From the NCBI GenBank assembly GCA_964514665.1, contig CAZESH010000116.1:1-11768 (forward strand): 11,768 bases of DNA, read 5' to 3'. The stretch's first letter is position 1. The number at the start of each line of letters is the position of its first letter. Position numbers and translations under genes: made by a program. The notes beneath the pieces were generated by a model, which searched no databases, was not told the origin of the DNA, and was given only the letters and a program-made list of their open reading frames with translations. Below, piece after piece: positions 5,959 through 11,768 of the stretch. Source of the stretch: CAZESH01 sp964514665 (GTDB lineage: Bacteria > Bacillota > Bacilli > Paenibacillales > KCTC-25726).

Positions 5959-6966
5959 TTATAAGCGGTTTGCTATATTCCCGATTTGCTCGATTTTAAT
6001 TCCCGTATAATAGTATGTAAGAATATCCGCCGCTTTCTTCCCCTGCTTGGCAAGCATATCCGCACCCCATTGACTCATGCCGACACCGTGTCCGTAGCCG
6101 GTGGTGGTAAAATCTATTTTCCCGCCTATGATTTTCCAGCTAAATTGCGATGAATTCAAATCCAGCTTTTCTCTTACCTCGCGTCCGCTGAACAGTTGGT
6201 TGTTGATGCGAATCGATTTGATCCGATGCCCCTCTGTCCATGCTTCGATCTGCATTTGCAGCTCATCCTTTCCGCTCTGCTTCAATCCCAGCTTATCCAG
6301 AACATAAGGAATGGAATAGGTGACGTCTGCCTTGTATTTGGGAGAACCCTCTTTGTCCCATGGACTGGAGACGCTGCGCAGATAAGGAATATAAGTGGAC
6401 CAATAGTCTTCCGAATTCTCCGTGTAGCCGTTGCTTGTAGAAAAGAATGCAGCCATGATCGGTTTTTTCTGGTAGGTAAGGATCAACCCTCTCGTTTCCA
6501 GCACGGCTTGATTGATTTTGGCCAAATTGCGGTTAAAGTCGGGGCCCCATTCCTTTTTGATCTGATCGAGAGAACTGAAGGCCTGGTCTGATACCTGATC
6601 GGTTACCAAAGCACCTTTAACCGGAATATTGTCAGGCGCTCCGTCCATCCATCTGCGGATGATGAAGGTTCTTGACGCGATCGCCTGCGCTTTCAACGCT
6701 TCCAACTCAAATTCCACCGGCATTTCCGCAGCCACCACGCCTCTGACATATTGCTCCAGGGGGATTTTCTCCACTTGATGGTCTTTGGAAATAAAGACAG
6801 GAATAATCGGCGGCGCATCGGATAATTGGATTTTCGTAGTTTGAGATTCTGAAATCCTCTGAGTATACCCGCCTTTTTCCACTAGAATAACAGGAATAAT
6901 CAGCATCACGACAAGCAGGAAGCTTGCGCCGATGAAAATCCATGCTGCCATTTTTCGTTTGTTCAC
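5959..6966 (-). CDS. spoIID: Stage II sporulation protein SpoIID (peptidoglycan lytic transglycosylase)
   Basis: SpoIID works in the mother cell with SpoIIM and SpoIIP. It cleaves glycan strands after SpoIIP removes stem peptides, allowing the mother-cell membrane to move round the forespore. The 335-residue product (B. subtilis 343) has an N-terminal membrane helix (about 9-29), then the SpoIID domain. E81 in VVAAEMPVEFELEALKAQAI corresponds to the catalytic glutamate of the B. subtilis enzyme. STSNGYTENSEDYW (176-189) and GYGHGVGMSQWGA (290-302) are further family blocks. The protein has no cysteine at all, so a cysteine-containing zinc site like that described in clostridial SpoIID is absent. 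The start is GTG 6966 with GGAGG 9 nt upstream. It follows murA after a terminator and precedes spoIIQ by 78 bp without an obvious terminator. No convincing sigma-E promoter was found, but a SpoIIID-like box lies at 6990-6999. Confidence 0.97.
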   Translation of the reverse strand: MNKRKMAAWIFIGASFLLVVMLIIPVILVEKGGYTQRISESQTTKIQLSDAPPIIPVFISKDHQVEKIPLEQYVRGVVAAEMPVEFELEALKAQAIASRTFIIRRWMDGAPDNIPVKGALVTDQVSDQAFSSLDQIKKEWGPDFNRNLAKINQAVLETRGLILTYQKKPIMAAFFSTSNGYTENSEDYWSTYIPYLRSVSSPWDKEGSPKYKADVTYSIPYVLDKLGLKQSGKDELQMQIEAWTEGHRIKSIRINNQLFSGREVREKLDLNSSQFSWKIIGGKIDFTTTGYGHGVGMSQWGADMLAKQGKKAADILTYYYTGIKIEQIGNIANRL

Positions 6967-6989
6967 CGTGAGTTTCCTCCACCCGTTTT

Positions 6990-6999
6990 TGCTGTCCTT
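6990..6999 (-). promoter_or_regulatory. Possible SpoIIID binding box upstream of spoIID
   Basis: AAGGACAGCA on the minus strand fits 9 of 10 positions of the degenerate SpoIIID consensus WWRRACARNY. It lies 24-33 bp upstream of the GTG start. SpoIIID is known to modulate spoIID in B. subtilis. A motif this degenerate is expected by chance often, so this is tentative. Confidence 0.3.
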
Positions 7000-7097
7000 C
7001 GCGATAAAATGTCTTTCTGCGGACTTATCTTATCTTATGAGGAAGAGAAAATTGGTAGAACGGATTTGAAAGACTCTCAAAATAAATAATCCGCAGC

Positions 7098-7134
7098 AAA
7101 AAGAAGAACCGTCCGGCTGGGACGATTCTTCTTT
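7098..7134 (-). terminator. Rho-independent terminator of murA
   Basis: On the minus strand AAAGAAGAATCGTCC (7120-7134) pairs over 15 bp, with one G-U pair, with GGACGGTTCTTCTTT (7100-7114) around a 5-nt loop and runs into TTTTT. It lies 10 bp after the murA stop. Confidence 0.9.
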
Positions 7135-7144
7135 GAAGGATTAA

Positions 7145-8467
7145 CTATGCCAATGTAGGTTGAATGGAAAGAAGGCCAAAATCCCTTTGCTGATTTTCTT
7201 CGAATTCTTCATGCCGAATGCGGAAAATTTCCGCTCCCAATTCCTGAAGCTTATCGGTGATATCGGCGTAACCGCGATCGATATGATGAATGCCGGTAAT
7301 TTCCGTTTCGCCTTCGGCTGCAAGCGCTGCAACAATCAGAGCAGCTCCGGCGCGCAAATCGGTTGCGCACACCTTTGCTCCTCTAAGCTTTGCATTGCCG
7401 GTCACAACTGCGGTACAACCCTCAACTTTAATGGAAGCATTCAGTTTTTTCAATTCCTCGATATGCATAAAACGATTTTCAAAAACGGTTTCAGTGATCA
7501 CACTCGTTCCATTGGAACACAATAGCAAAGCCATCATGGGTGCTTGCATATCGGTGGGAAATCCGGGATGGGGCAGCGTTTTGACATCCACCGCATAAAG
7601 CGGCCGATCGCTTCGAACATGCAATCCGCTATCGGTTTCGTTGATCGCCACGCCCATTTCTTGAAGCTTGGAAATAACCGGACGCAAGTGGTCGCCAATC
7701 ACGCCCTCAATCCATATATCTCCACCGGTGGCGGCGCAGGCGATCATAAATGTACCCGCTTCAATGCGATCGGGAATCACGGTGTGATCGGCTCCATGAA
7801 GAGCTTCCACTCCGCTTATGCGGATAACGCCGGTTCCGGCGCCCTTCACATTGGCTCCCATCGCGTTCAAAAAATTGGCCAGATCGACAATCTCCGGCTC
7901 TTTGGCGGCATTTTCTATAATCGTACACCCTTCGGCGAGCGTTGCTGCCATCATGATGTTTTCCGTAGCCCCTACACTGGGAATATCCAAGTAAATCTTG
8001 GCCCCCTGCAATTTGCCGGAAACACTGGCCTCAATATAACCTTGGCCCAGTTCAATTTCCGCTCCCATCGCTTCAAAGCCTTTCAAATGCTGATCGATGG
8101 GACGGGTTCCGATGGCGCATCCTCCGGGCAGCGCGATGCGGGCATATCCGGTTCTGGCCAACAAAGGACCCATTACCAAAAAAGAGGCTCTCATTTTGCG
8201 CGCCCATTCGTACGACGCCACATTGGAAACCAGTTTCTGCGCATTCACACGGATGGTTTCCTCTTTGTATACTGCCATCACGCCTAATGCATCCAAAACT
8301 TTGCCTATGGTGATTACGTCATCCAACAGAGGAACCTCATGAATAAAGCTTTCCCCCGTTTCACCAAGAATGGAAGCGGCAATAATCGGAAGAACCGCAT
8401 TCTTTGCCCCGCTTACTTTTATTCTGCCCGTTAACTTTTTACCGCCGCGGACGATGATTTTATTCAT
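7145..8467 (-). CDS. murA: UDP-N-acetylglucosamine 1-carboxyvinyltransferase MurA (MurAA type)
   Basis: MurA transfers enolpyruvate from phosphoenolpyruvate to UDP-N-acetylglucosamine, the first committed step of peptidoglycan synthesis in the cytoplasm, and is the fosfomycin target. The 440-residue product has the usual length. Visible active-site elements are K22-N23 in VSGAKNAVLP, the loop cysteine C117 in LPGGCAIGTRPID (fosfomycin-sensitive type, not the Asp variant), and D306 in HPGFPTDMQAPMMA. Twofold inverse alpha/beta repeats run throughout. ATG 8467 has GGAGG 7 nt upstream. Gram-positives of this group usually carry two MurA copies; position between the DUF1146 gene and spoIID is that of B. 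subtilis murAA. The 221 bp upstream hold an imperfect inverted repeat but no open frame, so the ywmB gene found here in Bacillus is missing. No promoter with good boxes was seen. Confidence 0.98.
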   Translation of the reverse strand: MNKIIVRGGKKLTGRIKVSGAKNAVLPIIAASILGETGESFIHEVPLLDDVITIGKVLDALGVMAVYKEETIRVNAQKLVSNVASYEWARKMRASFLVMGPLLARTGYARIALPGGCAIGTRPIDQHLKGFEAMGAEIELGQGYIEASVSGKLQGAKIYLDIPSVGATENIMMAATLAEGCTIIENAAKEPEIVDLANFLNAMGANVKGAGTGVIRISGVEALHGADHTVIPDRIEAGTFMIACAATGGDIWIEGVIGDHLRPVISKLQEMGVAINETDSGLHVRSDRPLYAVDVKTLPHPGFPTDMQAPMMALLLCSNGTSVITETVFENRFMHIEELKKLNASIKVEGCTAVVTGNAKLRGAKVCATDLRAGAALIVAALAAEGETEITGIHHIDRGYADITDKLQELGAEIFRIRHEEFEENQQRDFGLLSIQPTLA

Positions 8468-8580
8468 TTTCTTCCCTCCGCGTTTCCGATTCGCTCAAGC
8501 CGTATTGTCTATTGCCAGCCCGTTGCGAGCGTAGTGGAAAAACAATACATCATTCGAACGTAACTTGAGATTTTGTAGGG

Positions 8581-8637
8581 TTGTACTAACCATTGTTCGC
8601 ATTTGCGGCGTAAGTTATTCGGGTACAAGATGCGAAC
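8581..8637 (-). repeat. Overlapping inverted repeats in the murA leader region
   Basis: GTTCGCATTTG (8595-8605) and CAAGATGCGAAC (8626-8637) are complementary over 11 bp with one bulged G, with a 20-nt loop. A second pair, TTGTAC (8581-8586) and GTACAA (8623-8628), shares bases with the first, so the two folds exclude each other. No T-run follows, so neither is a simple terminator. The 221-bp gap 8468-8688 otherwise shows no gene. Confidence 0.45.
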
Positions 8638-8669
8638 TGAAAAGGAAAAAACCCCAGTAAAATTGCCAA

Positions 8670-8694
8670 GATCCTCTAAAATGATCCTCTAAAA
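8670..8694. repeat. 13-bp direct repeat across the DUF1146 gene stop codon
   Basis: GATCCTCTAAAA occurs twice (8670-8681 and 8683-8694), with a 13-bp period. The upstream copy, in the direction of transcription, supplies the TAG stop of the DUF1146 gene; the other lies just past it. It looks like a recent small duplication. Confidence 0.8.
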
Positions 8695-8940
8695 AAGCAT
8701 GCGCAAAGAAATCGACCAGCTGAAATATTCAAATATAAAACGTGCCGCTTCGTAACCGATCACAAGAGACAGCAAGATCAACAGCGTTTTGGCCTGGGGA
8801 CTTGAAGGATGCTTCAAAAACAAATCCCAGCGCACGTTTTGCAGCGCCCACCAAGCTAGAGCCACACATACCAAGACAAGGGCAATTTGCGCAATGCCGA
8901 CGTATTTAGCCGCGATCAGCGACGGATTCCAAATATTCAT
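8689..8940 (-). CDS. ywzB: DUF1146 (YwzB-family) small membrane protein
   Basis: This 83-residue protein has two predicted membrane helices (about 12-34 and 52-70) joined by a short polar loop with VRWDLFLKHPSSPQAK, and a C-terminal FEYFSWS block. Size, the W/K-rich loop and the position two genes before spoIID fit the DUF1146 family, whose B. subtilis member YwzB lies between the ATP synthase operon and murAA. No molecular function is known to me. The ATG at 8940 has AAGGTG about 9 nt upstream, and only 16 bp separate it from the stop of the protease gene, so the two are very probably one transcript. The stop codon falls within a 13-bp direct repeat. The next gene, murA, is 221 bp away and no clear terminator intervenes. 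Confidence 0.85.
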   Translation of the reverse strand: MNIWNPSLIAAKYVGIAQIALVLVCVALAWWALQNVRWDLFLKHPSSPQAKTLLILLSLVIGYEAARFIFEYFSWSISLRMLF

Positions 8941-8956
8941 TGAGTTTCACACCTTC

Positions 8957-11768
8957 TTAATTGGTCGTTGCCCGGTAAAGCATGGAAACAAATTCGGCAC
9001 GGGTTGCCGGCAGCTTAGGGCGAAACGTTCCGTCTTCGAATCCGGATATCCAGCCCTTTTGTTTCAGCGTTTTGATTAAGTCTGCACCCCGCTCGTCCCC
9101 GCTAATGTCGGAAAACACCTGCCCCTGTGACTGGATCCCTTGCAGATCTAAGGCACGGGCAAGCATCACCGCCATTTCCATCCGGGAAATTTTCTGATCG
9201 GGTGCAAACGTTCCGTCGTCATAGCCCGATATGATGTCCGCCGCCTTGGCTCTGGCAATGTAGTGAGATGCCCAATAATTGGAGGAAACATCAGTGAAGC
9301 TGCCGCTAGCCTCCTTGGTTAAGTGAAATGCCTGAGCGATTACCGTCACTGCTTCGGCACGGGTTATATCCGCATTAGGACGGAAGGTGAAATCCGGGTA
9401 TCCGTTTATAACATGCTTGTTGGCAAGCGCCACTATGCCTTTTTCCGCCCAATGTCCGGCGATGTCTTGAAATCCTGCTTTCACCGGTGTACTGTGGTAA
9501 ATCAAGTGGTACATCTGATTTTGGAAAGGAAAATCCGATGTTATCCGGATATAATAGGTGCCTTGCGGAAGAAGACGTTCCAATGTCAATCTGTCCTTGC
9601 CCAGCATGTTGACGTTGATGGCCAGCTGCTTTTGATTTTCATCGAAAAGAGACAGCGACATCACTCTATTTTGTGGAATTTGCTCCAGCGCAATCCTCGT
9701 CAGATCCTTTCCGTTTGAGCTGAACGAGTACCAGTCGATATCCGAAGCTTGATCGATTACACCCAGATAAGGAGTATCCGGAGACATCGCTGCCGCTTGA
9801 TAAAACTTATTGTTCGGTTCATTCGGATCGATAAATTTCATATTGTAATTAATCTTCAGCTTGTACTCCCCGGTAACGGGATAAGCAGGCGGTTTGTCGT
9901 AAATGCGGTTTTCTACCAAAATATAATATTTCCCCGGTGTAACATCGATGTTCGGAGCATTATCCGGAAGTATTTCCGATCCGCCGTCGGAATTGTTATC
10001 CTCCACTATCGGTTTTGTATCGCTTTTTTGCAGGCTTACCGCGAGATCCATCCGCCCTGTATTCGTGGATGCGACAAGACTCAATGTTCCCGAGTGTGTA
10101 ATATTCAACATATACCAATCTCGGTCATTGTTATGATCGAAGGTGCCTGTTATCGTTTGCGAGCGGGTTGGCAATACGAACGCTTGATACTGCTTGTCAT
10201 TTTCTTCAAAGGGATCTCTATAGATATGAAAGCTGCTCGTGAATTTATAGACCAGCGGATGGTGCAGCTTCTGGTCGCCGACAGCCAACTGCACATAATA
10301 ACGCCCTTTTTTCACGGGAATGCTCACTGTGCGGTTCAGGATATCGCTATAGGTTTTAGTGTTTTTGTTCTTAGCTGTGTAAACGCCTAAGGCTATATTG
10401 GCGCTGTTTTCATTGGCGGAGGTCATGGTCAAGGAAATGCTCCCGTCATAAGGAGCATCGACAAAAAACCAATCCTTGTCCGATGCTTTGCTGATTTCTC
10501 CAAATATCATCGTATCCACCGGAAAAGCCTTTGCCGTCGCCATCAAATCGTTCGGCTCATAAAAATCGCTTCGATACTTCAAGGAAAGCGCGCGATCGGC
10601 ACGCAGCAGACCGTATCCGGTATAGGGATCCCAACCCTTGGCTTCGACGTCCTCGGCAGTTTGGCGAATCATGTTCCGCACTTCGTACGGTTTAAGCTCC
10701 GAATATTTTTCCCACAACAACGCAGCCACGCCGGCAACCTGTGGAGCCCCCATGGAAGTCCCTTGATTGTAAATATAGTCACCGCCCAAAGCAGTCGTAA
10801 AGACGGTCCATGGCGCAACGATATCCAGCTCCGGTCCGTAATTGGATTCCCGTACCGCTGTGTTGTCCGGGTTTATTCCGCCGACTGCCAATACGGTCGG
10901 GTAAGCCGCAGGGTATTTCACATTGTTGTTCTCGTTGCCGGAGGCCGAAACCATCAATACCCCTTTGTCTTCTGCATATTGCACAATCTCCCGCATATAA
11001 AGGGAGCTCCTGTTCATGCCCAAAGACAGCAGAATGATTTTGGCTCCGTGATCCACCGCATAGCGAATTCCCTGGCCCAATTGGTCCTCATCCCCGCGAC
11101 CATCGGCGCCTATCGTCTTGACCGGCATGATCTTCACATGGGAAACAATTCCCGCTACTCCTTGCTTGTTGTTGCCAATGGCTGCTATCACCCCAGCAAC
11201 GTTGGTTCCGTGCCCGTTGTCGTCCTGAGGCGGTGTACCGGGATCAAGAATGTTGATTCCGTTAAGCAGGTTCGCTTTTAGATCGGGGTGATTGAAATCC
11301 ACTCCGGTATCGACAATCGCGACTGTAAGCGATTTTATTCCGACCGCTAATTTCCATGCATCATTCATATGAATTTGCTTTAAATATTTTTGCGCCCCCA
11401 ACAGCGGATCGTTAGGAATTCCTGAGGGCTGCTGGGCTGCAGGAGCCGAAAGGGTGACTTCCTGATTCGGCTGCACAAAACGAATGCCTTCGCAGCTTTT
11501 CACTCGCTTCAGCCACTCCGCCTCATTCATTCCGCTAAGAGGTGCGGCAACGGTGATATGAGAATCGGGGTGGCTGCGAATCACTTTGCTGAATGGCTTC
11601 AGTTGGTCTGTCGGATCGGATTCCCAGCCGATAATCCAAGAAGCGTTTTGCGCAGGCTGAACAGCTTGATGACCCGTCTGCTGCAGGGTTGTATCCACTG
11701 CTGCTGCAGGAACAAGCATCTGAACCCATAGTAGAACGGCAATCGTCGCGGCGAATGCTATTTTAAAT
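8957..11768 (-). CDS. Secreted, SLH-anchored subtilisin-like serine protease with three PPC repeats (5' end outside window)
   Basis: The frame is open to the window edge and encodes 936 complete codons here. An ATG at 11719 is not the true start: codons upstream of it read FKIAFAATIAVLLWVQ, the hydrophobic core of a signal peptide, with likely cleavage after AAA just past that Met. Numbering from that Met: a propeptide-like region (about 27-90, ending FVQPNQEV); S8 subtilase domain (about 105-380) with complete triad D137 (VAIVDTGVD), H170 (DDNGHGTNVAG), S322 (NQGTSMGAPQVAG) and oxyanion N262 (ASGNENN); three PPC-type beta repeats (about 386-497, 501-625, 630-742), each starting (E)-x-P/E-N-D/N and containing D-x-D-W or D-R-D-W; then three SLH domains (about 748-800, 806-860, 868-916) that should bind the pyruvylated wall polymer. 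The third SLH lacks the usual H-W. The usual H after GTSMxxP is Q. Substrate unknown. Confidence 0.95.
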   Translation of the reverse strand, partial: FKIAFAATIAVLLWVQMLVPAAAVDTTLQQTGHQAVQPAQNASWIIGWESDPTDQLKPFSKVIRSHPDSHITVAAPLSGMNEAEWLKRVKSCEGIRFVQPNQEVTLSAPAAQQPSGIPNDPLLGAQKYLKQIHMNDAWKLAVGIKSLTVAIVDTGVDFNHPDLKANLLNGINILDPGTPPQDDNGHGTNVAGVIAAIGNNKQGVAGIVSHVKIMPVKTIGADGRGDEDQLGQGIRYAVDHGAKIILLSLGMNRSSLYMREIVQYAEDKGVLMVSASGNENNNVKYPAAYPTVLAVGGINPDNTAVRESNYGPELDIVAPWTVFTTALGGDYIYNQGTSMGAPQVAGVAALLWEKYSELKPYEVRNMIRQTAEDVEAKGWDPYTGYGLLRADRALSLKYRSDFYEPNDLMATAKAFPVDTMIFGEISKASDKDWFFVDAPYDGSISLTMTSANENSANIALGVYTAKNKNTKTYSDILNRTVSIPVKKGRYYVQLAVGDQKLHHPLVYKFTSSFHIYRDPFEENDKQYQAFVLPTRSQTITGTFDHNNDRDWYMLNITHSGTLSLVASTNTGRMDLAVSLQKSDTKPIVEDNNSDGGSEILPDNAPNIDVTPGKYYILVENRIYDKPPAYPVTGEYKLKINYNMKFIDPNEPNNKFYQAAAMSPDTPYLGVIDQASDIDWYSFSSNGKDLTRIALEQIPQNRVMSLSLFDENQKQLAINVNMLGKDRLTLERLLPQGTYYIRITSDFPFQNQMYHLIYHSTPVKAGFQDIAGHWAEKGIVALANKHVINGYPDFTFRPNADITRAEAVTVIAQAFHLTKEASGSFTDVSSNYWASHYIARAKAADIISGYDDGTFAPDQKISRMEMAVMLARALDLQGIQSQGQVFSDISGDERGADLIKTLKQKGWISGFEDGTFRPKLPATRAEFVSMLYRATTN

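Noticed and set aside
7001..7040. Sigma-E promoter for spoIID (CATAAGAT or CATTTTAT as -10)
   Set aside because: Neither candidate has an acceptable -35 element at the right distance, although such a promoter is expected from knowledge of the gene.
7544..8287. Open frame of 247 codons on the plus strand
   Set aside because: It lies wholly antisense to murA, whose frame is certain. It has no recognisable domain and is explained by codon bias on the other strand.
8587..8601. LexA/DinR-like box CGAACAATGGTTAG upstream of murA
   Set aside because: Only the CGAAC and GTT parts fit the SOS consensus CGAAC-RNRY-GTTYC. Half-site spacing bases and the final bases do not match.
9749..10390. Plus-strand open frame of 213 codons
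   Set aside because: Antisense to the PPC repeats of the protease, with a cysteine- and histidine-rich composition typical of shadow frames.
1..11768. CRISPR arrays, tRNA or rRNA genes, insertion sequences, phage attachment sites
   Set aside because: No regularly spaced repeats, cloverleaf-like sequences, transposase or integrase frames, or long terminal repeats were seen.

Overview
The window is a stretch of a Gram-positive, endospore-forming, flagellated member of the Bacillales, most likely of the Paenibacillaceae. The evidence is the sporulation genes (spoIID, spoIIQ, spoIIID), the rod-shape gene mbl, an flhO/flhP flagellar rod-type pair, strong AGGAGG-type ribosome binding sites, frequent GTG and TTG starts, and an S-layer-homology (SLH) anchored protease. 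Every supported gene is on the minus strand, so transcription runs from high to low coordinates. No tRNA, rRNA, CRISPR array or insertion sequence was seen, and no gene-free gap exceeds about 220 bases.

In transcription order: (1) 11768-8957, a secreted subtilase with three PPC-type repeats and three C-terminal SLH domains. Its true start lies beyond the window, because the signal peptide reads through the edge. Only 16 bp after it comes a small two-helix membrane protein of the DUF1146/YwzB family (8940-8689). (2) 8467-7145, murA, the first committed step of peptidoglycan precursor synthesis, closed by a strong hairpin terminator. (3) 6966-5959 spoIID and 5880-5116 spoIIQ, a mother-cell peptidoglycan remodelling enzyme and a forespore membrane protein, both needed for engulfment. 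spoIIQ has its own recognisable sigma-F promoter and a strong terminator. (4) 4897-4607 spoIIID, the mother-cell transcription factor, behind a possible sigma-E promoter, then mbl (4447-3452). (5) A flagellar unit, flhO-flhP-EpuA-like gene (3381-1275), behind a near-consensus sigma-D promoter and closed by a terminator at 1232-1254. (6) A CDP-alcohol phosphatidyltransferase (1171-647), another terminator, fabZ (496-65) and the first 20 codons of a downstream gene (61-1).

The order murA-spoIID-spoIIQ-spoIIID-mbl-flhO-flhP-fabZ matches the conserved Bacillus subtilis neighbourhood, but is more compact. It groups wall precursor synthesis, wall remodelling in engulfment, cell-shape control, flagellar assembly and membrane lipid synthesis, each switched by a different sigma factor.

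The main departures from the ordinary are a frameshift in flhO near 2691-2705 (a real lesion or a sequence error), the SLH subtilase joined to the DUF1146 gene, and a 9-bp inverted repeat that could hide the mbl ribosome binding site only in transcripts read through from spoIIID. I found no clearly new biological system. Most of the window is well-known core biology, and the useful novelties are regulatory details.
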